Assembly: GCA_965207125.1 (NCBI GenBank)
Contig: OZ242263.1
Coordinates: 186,001 to 250,000 of the forward strand
Direction: 5' to 3'
Length of the DNA stretch: 64,000 nt
Origin: G965207125 sp965207125
GTDB lineage: Bacteria; Pseudomonadota; Alphaproteobacteria; Puniceispirillales; UBA1172
Below are positions 35,626 through 44,806 of the stretch, in pieces. Made by a program: the position numbers and the translations under genes. The notes beneath the pieces were generated by a model, which was given only the letters and a program-made list of their open reading frames with translations, had not been told where the DNA came from and did not search any database. Positions within the stretch are counted from its first letter, which is position 1. Every line of letters starts with the position of its first letter.

Positions 35626-36303
35626 GGCTTTATATAGTTATGGGAGTGATTATCTCACTTCAGATTAGCGGTATGTTTTTTGGGAGATCAGATGTTCAAG
35701 CGGCTCAATCGCGTGTTGTTGAAGACAACGCTGAGATCGCCGGCATTATCTCAGCACGGGAAGTTAATCGGATCACCCTGGGCGATGATCGTATTAAATC
35801 AGCGGTGGGAGCGCCTACAGGGCTATACGATCGAACACGATTCAGACTCGGGTGATTTATTTTTGGTGCCTTTCGGTTTTCCTTTGCCAACTGACCCGGT
35901 TAACCTTTTCATTACGGCTGAATCAGGGGTTACATATCAACTGTTCTTGAGCCGAGGGATATTCCAGCAGAACAGATTTTTTGATTAGCAATCGAACTGT
36001 TAATCCTGAAACTTCTGGCAATACGCCCCGCCGAGAGAAATTAGCACGATTGACGCGGGCGGTTATAACTGGTGAGTCGCTCGATGGCTATATCAGCACT
36101 TCAACATCCACGCCCATCAGAACAAGAATTGACGCTCAAATCGTTCCGATTGAATTCAGGGTCGGCAAAGATTTTAAGGCAATGGCGGTAATCAAGATGC
36201 CATCTCGGTGGATACAATTGCTCCTGAGGCGGCGGCCGTTTGGCTGGCTGAGGATGGAAGCCGCGCAATTATCATAAAGGAGTTTGGCCATGTTAAAAGA
36301 TGA
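35622..36303 (+). CDS. traK: Outer-membrane complex protein TraK (about three apparent frameshifts)
   Basis: Begins with a signal peptide (MRLYIVMGV to DVQA) followed by the TraK/VirB9-like pattern: EIAGIISAREVNRITLGDDRIKS, a second frame with SGDLFLVP and PVNLFITAESGVTYQL, a third with a possible PRREKLARL helix, and a last frame ending EDGSRAIIIKEFG before the TGA at 36301-36303. Breaks are near 35815, 35960 and 36180. It overlaps the traB start by 14 bp. TraK forms the outer-membrane ring with TraV and TraB. Confidence 0.75.
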
Positions 36304-37555
36304 TCCAAACCTTCGAGTGCGATTAATCCAAGGCGGGGTTCTCGCTGGCATTGCTGGGTTATTATTCTTTGTCGTCTTTGCGATTAGCACCCGCGATCGT
36401 GGCGAGACGTTGCTCGAGGCGAACGACACGAGGGAGACCTCTATATCTCGTATTGATGGGGTTGAAGCTGAAGAGATTTGGCTCCAAACCGCTGAAGGTC
36501 GTATTCAAACCCTTGAGAAAGCTGTGGAAGACTCGGTAGAGCAAAACCGTAGATTAATTAATCGCAACGAAGACCTTCTTCTAGAAAAAGAGAACATCCT
36601 TCAAGATTTCAAACAGTCTATTGACCGCTATGAAGATGTTATTTCTTCGATCGATGAAACAATCATTAATGCTGCACAGCGTGCTCAATTAAATCCATCA
36701 GTTCCATCGGATTATGTTGCGCCCCCACCTGTGGATATCGACTCTAGCGGTCTTCCTTCGGATCCGTTTCAATCTGGTGGGAATCCTTTAGTTGATACGG
36801 CGATTCAGTTTGCGGCTCCCTTGCCTGGTCCATCTTTGGTTAACTTTACCTTAAATGCCAAGAGCAAAGCCGTTGATTTCTTATCTAGAAACACTGAATT
36901 TTGGCTACCTACAGGCTCGCATGCGACGGCTGTGATCACTGCGGGAGCGGCGGCTCCCGTCGGAGTACGTAGTCAAGAGGACCCTCCTCCTGTGGTCATG
37001 CGGATTACTGGGATGGCAATCTCTGCGGCTGATGAATTCGGAAACACGAAAAAAACTGACATAAGAGGCTGTACGATTACTGGTGAAGCCCGTGGCAATC
37101 TTTCTGCTGAACGGGTTTATGTCCGTCTTCAAACCATGACCTGTCAGAATAGTGAGGGTGAGGGTGTTATTGAAACGAAGGTTCAGGGCTTTATTGCGGG
37201 GACCGGGCAAGCTGGAGTCAGGGGGCCTGTAATAAGCCGTGAAGGTGATCTTATTCGTAGAAGTTTTGCTGCTGGTGTAATCGGCGGTTTTGGTTCTGCC
37301 GCAAATACTGCACTTAATCCTCCGATTGTCCTTGATGGAACTGATGCATCCAGGCCGAGCGAGTCAGTGCTTCTGGGTCAGGCTGCTCAATCAGGATTGG
37401 CTTCTGGCATTGGCACAGCAGGTGAAAAACTTGCGGACTTCTATATTGAAAGAGCTGAGCAATACAGCCCCATTATCTCGCTTTCGGCGGGAACCAAGGT
37501 TGAGGTTGTCTTCCTTGCGGGTGCTTGGATTGACGGCCGCGTTCAAGGAAATTGA
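36290..37555 (+). CDS. traB: Type IV secretion channel protein TraB
   Basis: 422 codons from ATG 36290, with AAGGAG 7 nt upstream deciding the start. One N-terminal membrane helix (GGVLAGIAGLLFFVVFA) is followed by a coiled coil (about 50-125), a proline-rich linker (VAPPPVDIDSS) and a VirB10-like beta domain with LPTGSHATAVITAGAAAPVG and TGEARGNLSAERVYVRLQ. TraB spans both membranes and links the inner and outer rings of the channel. From here rightwards the genes are intact, unlike their neighbours to the left. Confidence 0.93.
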   Translation: MLKDDPNLRVRLIQGGVLAGIAGLLFFVVFAISTRDRGETLLEANDTRETSISRIDGVEAEEIWLQTAEGRIQTLEKAVEDSVEQNRRLINRNEDLLLEKENILQDFKQSIDRYEDVISSIDETIINAAQRAQLNPSVPSDYVAPPPVDIDSSGLPSDPFQSGGNPLVDTAIQFAAPLPGPSLVNFTLNAKSKAVDFLSRNTEFWLPTGSHATAVITAGAAAPVGVRSQEDPPPVVMRITGMAISAADEFGNTKKTDIRGCTITGEARGNLSAERVYVRLQTMTCQNSEGEGVIETKVQGFIAGTGQAGVRGPVISREGDLIRRSFAAGVIGGFGSAANTALNPPIVLDGTDASRPSESVLLGQAAQSGLASGIGTAGEKLADFYIERAEQYSPIISLSAGTKVEVVFLAGAWIDGRVQGN

Positions 37556-37569
37556 AAGGGAATTTAAAA

Positions 37570-37938
37570 ATGAGATATTTTTTGTTAATCACAGCAATTG
37601 CAATTCTTGGCGGGTGTTCATCATCTAGCAACGTTGCTAAAGATTTTCAGTGTCCGGTCAATCAGGAGGGTGGCTGTTTAGAGGTCTCCGACGGGGATGA
37701 TGTTGCATTAGAAGAGCTTGAGCGTGGCCATCCGATCATGCGAGGCCCCTTGGTAACGGTTTCTGGACGGTCGCCTAGTGTGTATAGACTACCCGAAGAC
37801 GAAGGGATTAAGGGGCAACGCACAAACGAAAGCCTCACAGCACTTTGGATTGGCTCTTTTGTAGATGAGTCAGGGAATTATCATCCGCCATCAGAAGTTT
37901 ATATTGTCATCAAGCCCGCCGAGTGGATCACTCCATGA
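37570..37938 (+). CDS. traV: Outer-membrane lipoprotein TraV
   Basis: About 122 residues from ATG 37570, chosen because an AAAGGGA site precedes it and it starts a lipoprotein signal (FLLITAIAILGGC) with lipobox LGGC. The body has the conserved C-x6-C pair of TraV (CPVNQEGGC) and the end motif LWIGSFVDESGNYH. TraV is the VirB7-like lipoprotein of the core complex. The stop codon overlaps the traC start (ATGA). Confidence 0.88.
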   Translation: MRYFLLITAIAILGGCSSSSNVAKDFQCPVNQEGGCLEVSDGDDVALEELERGHPIMRGPLVTVSGRSPSVYRLPEDEGIKGQRTNESLTALWIGSFVDESGNYHPPSEVYIVIKPAEWITP

Positions 37939-40400
37939 CAGTAGCCTCTCTCAATTCAGTTGAACGTATTCCTCATGTATCGGAATTACTTGAGGCTCGT
38001 GATTACGATGGCGACACACAGATTTACGATTGTCAGCAAGGTTCGGCTATCTGCATTGAAATTATGCCTTTCATCGGCTTGGATGAAAGGTCTCTGCTTG
38101 GCATAAAAATGATGCTTACTGATTTTGATTTAGATAATTTGAGCATTCAGGTTATCAACTGGTCCTCTGGCAAGATTGCTAGTCCTGTCACGCGATGGCA
38201 AAAGGGCCGCAAAAACGGTCGTTTCGGCTTCACGGAAGCCCGTGGAGAGATGTTTAAGAAGGCGGTCGCCGGAAAAGCTTTCGCCACCCAGTTTTGGCGT
38301 CCCAAGCATTACAGAGTCTTGATAGTGCTTCATAGTCGTAATCTTGCGGACAGCAAGCCTAAGAAAGATGCGCTGAGAACTCATATGGAACGATTGATGA
38401 CGGGCTTTAAAAGCCTTGGCACGCAATCTCGTGTGGTTACTCCGAAAATCTTACTCAATTTCTGCCACGAGGTCTTATCTCCGCGCTTTGATGAAACAGA
38501 GCCGCCTTCGATTGATTGGAATGAAGATGATCCGATTAACCTTCAACTCTCTATTCCTGGGCAAGCCATGGAAGTCAAACGTCATGGAATTTTGTTTGAT
38601 AATGAGGGCGGGGCTTCGCGAGCGAGGGCTTACACTGTTAGTAAGTATCCTGAAGAATGGCAACCGGGTGCTTCGGGGACGTTAATTGGTGATGTATTTA
38701 CTTCGTCTTTGTTCTGCCCTTGGCCAGTCTTAAAGTCTATTTCCATCACAGGATCGAAGATGTCGGCGGACATGGCTGGTATAAAATCAACTCGCGCTAC
38801 TCAAGCGGCAAACTCCCCTTTGAGTCTTTTGCGCCCTGAGGTCAAAGAAATTTCAGAGGATTGGCAACGGACTGCTCAAGACTTGAGTCGCGGCGAGACG
38901 ATGGTAACGGCGTTGTATCAGGTGGTTTTGTTCTGTGAAGAAGATCAAAAAGAGGATGCAGAAACCAAGATCAAAAACATTTATAATTCCTCGGGTTTTA
39001 CCCTAACGCCAGAGAACGGAATTCATTTGCCAGCCTTAGCAATAGCTCTTCCTTTTGGGTCGAGTATAAAATCTCTGATGGTGATGAAGCGTTTTTCTCG
39101 CACGCGAACAATAAAGATGAATAATGCCCTTGCTCTCTGGCCATTATTTGGTGAATGGCAGGGCAATGCTGGTGCTCGTCCTCCACTGATGCTGTTAGCA
39201 GGTCGTCGCGGACAGATCGCGGGTTGGACGCCCTTCCAATCTGAGGCTAATTTCAATGTGTCAATTGTCGGAAAATCAGGCAGTGGCAAGTCCGTTGCGA
39301 TGCAAGAGATTATGTCGTCTTTGGTCGCGGTGGGCGGTTCGGCGATCGTGATTGATGATGGGTATTCCTTTATAAATTCAGCAGAAATCTTAGGCGGTAC
39401 TCATGTTGATTTTGGCGGCATAGATTTGCGTATAAATCCATTTGCCGCAGTTGATACTGAAGCCGTCGCGGACGATGAAGAGTTCAAAGAGACGGCCTTC
39501 AGCATGCTGGTCGCGTTTATCTCTGCGTTGTGTCATCCAGGAGCACCAGCAGAGGATTTAGAGCGCGCGATTTTGTCTGATGCGGTAAAAACCGCCTGGA
39601 CCTCTCATGGTTCCAAAGCCAGTCTTAACACTATAGTAGATATTCTCAAGGCCGCCCTGCCTAACAATAAAAAAGAGACGAAGAGCAGCGGAGGAGAGAA
39701 CCGCGTTCGTGCGGATCTGATTACCTTAATGAAGCCGTTTTGTTCCGATGGGGCGTATGGGCGGATATTTTCAGAGGGGTGTTCTGTGTCGTTGGACGCT
39801 TCGTTGGTTGTCTTTGAGATGTCCAATCTGCGAGATAAGAAAGAAATACAAGCCGCTTCGATGGTGTTGCTGATTTTTCTTGCTACGCAAAAGATGTATC
39901 ATTCGCCACGAGATGTACCGGTCGCCATTATGATTGACGAGGCTTGGTCTCTTCTTAGTGGCACGACGGCTGATTTTGTTGAGGGTGTTGCCCGTCGAGC
40001 CCGAAAATATAACGGATCACTGATCACAGCGACTCAAGGCGTTGAGGACTTTTTTAGATCAAAAGCGGCTGAGGCGGCTTGGTCTAATAGTGATTGGACG
40101 ATTTTTTTCGGACAGCGTGATTCATCCATTGAACAGTTAAAAGCGGAAAAGCGTATCCAATGCGATGAGGTTTTAGAGCGCGCCCTACGTTCTCTTAACT
40201 CACTACTCAATGTTTGGTCTGAGGCGATCATCTACGGCCCTAGCGGCTGGGACATTATGAGACTTTGTCTTGATTCTGTTTCTCTTACTGCCTTTTCGTC
40301 TAAGGGCGAGGATGTTGTCGCCATTGAGAACTTAATGAAAGGCGGAGCGACTCGCGGCGAAGCCATCACCCAACTTGCACATGAAAAGAGACCCTCATGA
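37935..40400 (+). CDS. traC: Type IV secretion ATPase TraC
   Basis: About 821 residues from ATG 37935 (ATGA overlap with traV). VirB4/TraC family: an N-terminal TraC_F_IV-type domain, Walker A VGKSGSGKS near residue 446, Walker B IMIDEAWSLLSG and the QGVEDFF segment with RDSS late in the protein. TraC powers pilus assembly and is membrane-associated in the cytoplasm. The gene overlaps trbI by ATGA, consistent with translational coupling in the operon. Confidence 0.95.
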   Translation: MTVASLNSVERIPHVSELLEARDYDGDTQIYDCQQGSAICIEIMPFIGLDERSLLGIKMMLTDFDLDNLSIQVINWSSGKIASPVTRWQKGRKNGRFGFTEARGEMFKKAVAGKAFATQFWRPKHYRVLIVLHSRNLADSKPKKDALRTHMERLMTGFKSLGTQSRVVTPKILLNFCHEVLSPRFDETEPPSIDWNEDDPINLQLSIPGQAMEVKRHGILFDNEGGASRARAYTVSKYPEEWQPGASGTLIGDVFTSSLFCPWPVLKSISITGSKMSADMAGIKSTRATQAANSPLSLLRPEVKEISEDWQRTAQDLSRGETMVTALYQVVLFCEEDQKEDAETKIKNIYNSSGFTLTPENGIHLPALAIALPFGSSIKSLMVMKRFSRTRTIKMNNALALWPLFGEWQGNAGARPPLMLLAGRRGQIAGWTPFQSEANFNVSIVGKSGSGKSVAMQEIMSSLVAVGGSAIVIDDGYSFINSAEILGGTHVDFGGIDLRINPFAAVDTEAVADDEEFKETAFSMLVAFISALCHPGAPAEDLERAILSDAVKTAWTSHGSKASLNTIVDILKAALPNNKKETKSSGGENRVRADLITLMKPFCSDGAYGRIFSEGCSVSLDASLVVFEMSNLRDKKEIQAASMVLLIFLATQKMYHSPRDVPVAIMIDEAWSLLSGTTADFVEGVARRARKYNGSLITATQGVEDFFRSKAAEAAWSNSDWTIFFGQRDSSIEQLKAEKRIQCDEVLERALRSLNSLLNVWSEAIIYGPSGWDIMRLCLDSVSLTAFSSKGEDVVAIENLMKGGATRGEAITQLAHEKRPS

Positions 40401-40720
40401 TAATATTATCGATTTTGGATAGAGTCCTAATAATTTTGATCAGTGTTCTGATCAGCCTGGTGCTATCGTTGTGGCTTTTTAGTAAAGAGCCACCGCAGAG
40501 AATTGCCGTGGTTGACCTGACCAAAATGAGTCAAGATTTTATTTTTGACCTTGCTACTGGTGATTTAGAGGAGAGCGAGGTCGCAAAAAAGACCGAAGTT
40601 TGGTCTGAAGACCTACTCACGCGAATAAACCAGATCGCCGAAAAGCATAATCTGATCGTTATTCCGTCTGAAATTGGCGTTCATGGGCCGGTTATTAACA
40701 TAACGCACCTTTTGGAGTAG
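40397..40720 (+). CDS. trbI: TrbI-like transfer protein
   Basis: 107 residues with one N-terminal membrane segment (VLIILISVLISLVLSLWLF), then a short periplasmic domain with IAVVDLTKM and LIVIPSEI. Position between traC and the S26 peptidase, size and layout fit F-type TrbI, which influences pilus retraction. The body has some resemblance to OmpH/Skp-like chaperone pieces, so the name is partly positional. Confidence 0.7.
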   Translation: MIILSILDRVLIILISVLISLVLSLWLFSKEPPQRIAVVDLTKMSQDFIFDLATGDLEESEVAKKTEVWSEDLLTRINQIAEKHNLIVIPSEIGVHGPVINITHLLE

Positions 40721-40722
40721 CC

Positions 40723-41259
40723 ATGAAGAATGTGCACTCCATGATGAAACTAGCATTGATCGCGGTGGCCACGCCTTTGGTGTTGGCGATTATCCTTAAG
40801 CAGTTTTTGGTAATCAACACGACTTGGTCGTTGCCCGAATGGGGGTGGGTGCGTGCGCCGGTTATAGCAACTGGTACGGATTTTGAGAGAGGCGATTATC
40901 TTGAATTCACGCCGCCGATCAAATCGCCTTGGAAGTCGGTAAAGATCGTCAAGGGTATAGCTGGAGATGTGATTACGATCGCAAATCGTTTTGTCTTACT
41001 GAACGACGAGATTATTTTCTATGCGAAGCCTCACGCGCGAGACGGACGCCCACTGACGATCATTGCAGAGCAGACGATTCCCCCGGATTATTATTTTCTG
41101 ATTGGTACGCATCGCGATAGCTACGATAGCCGTTATGCGGAGATCGGGCTTATTCACAAGGACAAGATCAGTGCACGGGTTTGGCCGTTACCCAATATTG
41201 CGTGGCTAGGTCTTGATGGACCTCTGTTGAGATCGCCAGATGAGGAGAGCCCCGCGTGA
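40723..41259 (+). CDS. Conjugative transfer signal peptidase (S26, RP4 TraF-type)
   Basis: 178 residues with an N-terminal membrane helix (LIAVATPLVLAIIL). The S26 catalytic serine lies in TTWSLPEWG (S36) and the lysine in VKIVKGIAGD (K77). A C-terminal DSYDSRYAEIGLI box is typical of S26 peptidases. This enzyme trims pilin or other transfer proteins outside the inner membrane. It corresponds to the TraF protease of RP4 and should not be confused with the F-type TraF encoded at 46289. Overlaps traW by ATGA. Confidence 0.9.
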   Translation: MKNVHSMMKLALIAVATPLVLAIILKQFLVINTTWSLPEWGWVRAPVIATGTDFERGDYLEFTPPIKSPWKSVKIVKGIAGDVITIANRFVLLNDEIIFYAKPHARDGRPLTIIAEQTIPPDYYFLIGTHRDSYDSRYAEIGLIHKDKISARVWPLPNIAWLGLDGPLLRSPDEESPA

Positions 41260-41870
41260 AAAGCATCTTTTTCATCCATCTTCTCCTTTTAGGCTTTTTG
41301 GCGAGAATTGCGTTCGCCGAGGATTTAGGTGTTCACGGTGAGATTTTTCCTATCGGGGAGCCTGATCTTGTTGAGAGCATTCGCGCTGAGCTTGGTGCTG
41401 CTGAACAAGACGGTCGCCTCGCTCGCTTTAATGAACAGGTGGCGGGTCAAGTGTCTTCTATTAATAATCCTCCTAAGCTTGGCCTGTCATCTGCTCAAAA
41501 TTATCGGACGTGGTTTTATGATACTTCAATCACGCTTAATCGTGACATTAGAGATCATGAAGGACGAATTATTGCTGCGCGGGGCACGCGGGTGAATCCT
41601 TTGGAGCAGGTTGGGCTTCGTGAGCCGCTTCTTTTCGTTGATGGTACCAATCAGAAGCAAATGTTATGGGTTTTAGGACAACGGGGTAAGATCGTTTTGA
41701 CGGGCGGAAGCCCTGGAGGTCTTTCGCGTGCACATGAGAGACCGATGTTCTTTGACCAAAAGTCTTCTCTTACAAATCGTTTTGGCATTCGGGCTGTCCC
41801 CGCAAAGGTGAGTCAAGAAGGCTCCCTCCTTAAAATAGAGGAAATTCCTCTGGAGGGTGGCGCAGAATGA
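41256..41870 (+). CDS. traW: Pilus assembly protein TraW
   Basis: 204 residues with a signal peptide ending RIAFA-E. The start of the mature protein, EDLGVHGEIFPIGEPDLVE, is the conserved TraW opening, and NRDIRDHEGRIIAARGTRVNPLEQV plus LLFVDGTN are further family landmarks. TraW is periplasmic and works with TraU and TrbC in F-type pilus assembly. ATGA overlaps on both sides. Confidence 0.93.
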   Translation: MKSIFFIHLLLLGFLARIAFAEDLGVHGEIFPIGEPDLVESIRAELGAAEQDGRLARFNEQVAGQVSSINNPPKLGLSSAQNYRTWFYDTSITLNRDIRDHEGRIIAARGTRVNPLEQVGLREPLLFVDGTNQKQMLWVLGQRGKIVLTGGSPGGLSRAHERPMFFDQKSSLTNRFGIRAVPAKVSQEGSLLKIEEIPLEGGAE

Positions 41871-42907
41871 GACGCGAAGGATCTAAATTATTCCGTAGGG
41901 TTTACATATTGCTGGTTTCGCTTTTGGTTACTACGATCTTGATGTTTGCTTTAGCTACTTTTGCTCGTCCTGCATCAGCACAAGGAAGTTGCACTGGTAG
42001 ATTTGTGAATCCGATCACTGACATCTGTTGGGAGTGCGTATTTCCTATAACGCTTGGTGGAATAACTCTTGCGGGAGGTCCTATTGATGCACCTAATCCA
42101 TCCTCGCCGCTTTGTTGGTGTGGCGTGCCCATACCGCGTGTTGGTTTGCCTGTTGGTTTCTGGGAGCCTGTTCGTCTGATTGATGCCTCCCGTAGGCCTG
42201 GATGTTTTAGCAATCTTGGCGGCTTAGAACTTGATTTTGGTTTTTCGCCTCAAGGGGCTACTAGTTATAACGCGGGCTCGGCGGGTACGACTACGATGCA
42301 TGCTCATTATTACCTTTATCCTGTTTGGGCTCTGCTTGAAGCATTAGTTGACGTTGCCTGTTTAGATCCGGGGAATGTTTTTGATATTGCGTGGGTCACA
42401 GAATTGGATCCGACTTGGCTCGATGATGAGTTGGCCGCTATTCTTCATCCTGAATCCGCCTTATTCGGGAATATACTGGCGCAAGCGGCTTGCGCGGCTG
42501 ATTGTATCGCCTCCACGCTCGGATTGCCGCTTGATGAGCTTTTCTGGTGTGCCGGGTGTCAAGGGGGCATGTACCCTATGACGGGGAATGTGACAGCTCA
42601 TGTGGGTGGGGTACAGGCGGCCCTGCTGACTAGTCAAAGGGTTCTTTATAAGCTTCATCGTCTTTTGATCGCTTGGGGTACCTACGGCGAGGGTGCTCTC
42701 TGTCAGCGTTTTCCTATGCCAATTATGAGTAAGAGGCAATACCGTCTTCAACTAACGCAACCGGTAGCAATTACCACTGCGGCTCTAGCTTGTAATCCGC
42801 CTGGGCGAACAACAGTCCATTATGAGTGGCGAGGTGGTGAAATACCTATCGCGGGTGAAAACTTTGGTTTTTTGCTTTGGCGCAAACGAAATTGCTGTCT
42901 GCTGTGA
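41867..42907 (+). CDS. traU: Pilus assembly protein TraU
   Basis: 346 residues with a signal peptide (LATFARPASAQG) and many cysteines. Hallmarks are GRFVNPITDICWECVFPITLGG near the N-terminus, PLCWCGVPIPRVGLPVGFWEP, and a terminal WRKRNCC. TraU is periplasmic, disulfide-rich and needed for mating-pair formation. Its many cysteines fit the DsbA-like enzyme encoded later in the operon. Confidence 0.95.
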   Translation: MRREGSKLFRRVYILLVSLLVTTILMFALATFARPASAQGSCTGRFVNPITDICWECVFPITLGGITLAGGPIDAPNPSSPLCWCGVPIPRVGLPVGFWEPVRLIDASRRPGCFSNLGGLELDFGFSPQGATSYNAGSAGTTTMHAHYYLYPVWALLEALVDVACLDPGNVFDIAWVTELDPTWLDDELAAILHPESALFGNILAQAACAADCIASTLGLPLDELFWCAGCQGGMYPMTGNVTAHVGGVQAALLTSQRVLYKLHRLLIAWGTYGEGALCQRFPMPIMSKRQYRLQLTQPVAITTAALACNPPGRTTVHYEWRGGEIPIAGENFGFLLWRKRNCCLL

Positions 42908-42914
42908 GGATATA

Positions 42915-43604
42915 ATGAAACGCTTATTTATTATTATTATCACATTGTTTATGCCAATTTTTGCTCAGGCTGAGACTTTGCCAGCAGTTCCGTTGTCTGA
43001 CACTTCGCCGGGCGCTTTGGCAGCAGAAGCCGCTCGTCAAGCGGCTGAAAATGTGCATCTTTACAAAAACCTTGCCGAGAGGCTGCATGTATTACGCGGT
43101 CTTGATGATCGGTCAACGTTTAATGATCAGGCGCTTGTGGCGGGAGTTAAGCCTTTTGCTCCACCCGATAATCCTGGGCAACAATCACAGTTGATCGTGT
43201 TTCTTAGTCTTTCAATGCCTGAAGAGTCTATCAAAGGCTGGCTAAGAGAGACAAGCGCTGCGGGCGGGGTCGTGGTGTTGCGAGGATTTTATCAAAACAA
43301 ATTATCTGCGACCTTAACGAGGATCGCTGAGATTCGTGGTGATGATGATTTTTTCGAGGGAATGCAGATCGATCCATCCTCCTTTCGCAGGTTAGAGATT
43401 AATAATGTCCCCGCTGTGGCTGTGTTGAGTGAGCCATTAGGTCCGTGCACTAACGAGGGCTGTGTGGGCGACTCCGCTCCAGAACATGATCGTATTTTTG
43501 GAAATATCTCTTTGGAAGCGGCGCTTGAGATCATTGTGAAGGCTGGAGGTGTGTCTTCGTCTCTAGCTGATGATTATTTGAGTAATTTGAGAGAGGTATT
43601 ATGA
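42915..43604 (+). CDS. trbC: Pilus assembly protein TrbC
   Basis: About 229 residues from ATG 42915 (GAGGATATA upstream); the upstream in-frame ATG at 42822 lies within traU. The signal peptide (LFIIIITLFMPIFAQA) is followed by a TrbC_Ftype domain with LIVFLSLSMPEESIKGWLRE and GGVVVLRGFYQN. Periplasmic partner of TraW. ATGA overlap with traN part 1. Confidence 0.9.
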   Translation: MKRLFIIIITLFMPIFAQAETLPAVPLSDTSPGALAAEAARQAAENVHLYKNLAERLHVLRGLDDRSTFNDQALVAGVKPFAPPDNPGQQSQLIVFLSLSMPEESIKGWLRETSAAGGVVVLRGFYQNKLSATLTRIAEIRGDDDFFEGMQIDPSSFRRLEINNVPAVAVLSEPLGPCTNEGCVGDSAPEHDRIFGNISLEAALEIIVKAGGVSSSLADDYLSNLREVL

Positions 43605-44806
43605 AAAACCATATTTTCTTATCTTTAGTTCTAATGATGCTGTCTGTTTCGTCTGCCTTTGCTGATAAAACGGATGGAAGAGCTGAGGGGAAAACCCTCG
43701 GTGCGGGTCAACGTAGTGCTGTTGAGAATATCCTTAAGGTCCAACCAACCGACAAGATTGTTCCTGGTTACGGCGGTACTAATCCTACTGAAGCAGGGTA
43801 TGATCATACTGATTTGCAAGATGTGGATACAAAGGATCTTGGTGATGCGGGTACTAAGGCACGGGCTTCGGCTGTTGATCGTGCTGGTCAAGGGGATTGG
43901 AGGGAGCCAGGAGGCACCTTTAATCAGTCGTGGAGAGTAATCGATTCACCAGAGGGGGTTGATCGGCTTGGTGCTTTGATCAGTGCTAAATATGGCGATT
44001 GTGAAACTTCTTATGAAAAATCCTCTGCGTCGACAGAGCATTTTTGTGATTCTTGGGTATCATCGGCTGGCGAAGTTTGTGATATCGATAGAAGAGTGGT
44101 TGTTCATAGAGATTCTATTTATGAGTGCGAGCGAGATAACGAACGTCAGCGTGTTGTTTGCGAGGAGAATTTAACGAAGTATTGTTCTTCGGGGGCGGTT
44201 CAGTCTGAGACTGTAGAGGATGGGCTTAAAAATCTGAGTAGTTCAGGTTCATCTCATCTTGTGGGCCAGACAGTAGAGGAGAGCGGTATCTTCACTATTG
44301 GTAATCCTAAGATAGACCGTATCAAGCCCCGTCATGGTAGATGTACGGAATATGATGGCAGTATGACCTTTAACATAGAGAGATTAGAGTCAATCAAAGA
44401 GTTGAGGCTCTTGTCCCTGAAGTTTGACGATTGGACGCATGTCAAATTGAATGGGAGAGCTATATATGTAGGTCCGCGCGGCGGAGCATCAAAAGGTGGG
44501 GTTGAGAAAAGAACTGTGACTCAAACGAGGATTGTGAGGGTAGGCAGAGAGCAGATTCCAAGAAGAGAAACATATACTGTAACAAAGGTTTTTTATCAAA
44601 ATGGAGAGAGCGGAGGAAGTTGTGAAATTGCTACGAGGCATGTAAAATCGCCTAACGTAAATCTACTGCCGTATTTGGTTGAAGGGTTAAATACTCTCGA
44701 GACGCGAGTGATTGTTCAAGGCACTGGACATTTTTCTGCTGTCCTTAGGATAAAATATGAAGACTGCGATAATTTCACCGAGACCTGGACAGAGACATGC
44801 GAATAA
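43601..44806 (+). CDS. traN: TraN-like mating-pair stabilisation protein, N-terminal part
   Basis: 401 residues with a signal peptide (VSSAFA). The opening GRAEGKTLGAGQR and VPGYGGTNPTE resemble TraN N-termini, and the cysteine-rich middle has DSWVSSAGEVCDID and YECERDN. It stops at ETCE, where a full TraN would continue into its long cysteine-rich C-terminus. That continuation is a separate gene that overlaps by 10 bp and has its own signal peptide. So TraN seems to be built from two exported chains here. Confidence 0.82.
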   Translation: MKNHIFLSLVLMMLSVSSAFADKTDGRAEGKTLGAGQRSAVENILKVQPTDKIVPGYGGTNPTEAGYDHTDLQDVDTKDLGDAGTKARASAVDRAGQGDWREPGGTFNQSWRVIDSPEGVDRLGALISAKYGDCETSYEKSSASTEHFCDSWVSSAGEVCDIDRRVVVHRDSIYECERDNERQRVVCEENLTKYCSSGAVQSETVEDGLKNLSSSGSSHLVGQTVEESGIFTIGNPKIDRIKPRHGRCTEYDGSMTFNIERLESIKELRLLSLKFDDWTHVKLNGRAIYVGPRGGASKGGVEKRTVTQTRIVRVGREQIPRRETYTVTKVFYQNGESGGSCEIATRHVKSPNVNLLPYLVEGLNTLETRVIVQGTGHFSAVLRIKYEDCDNFTETWTETCE

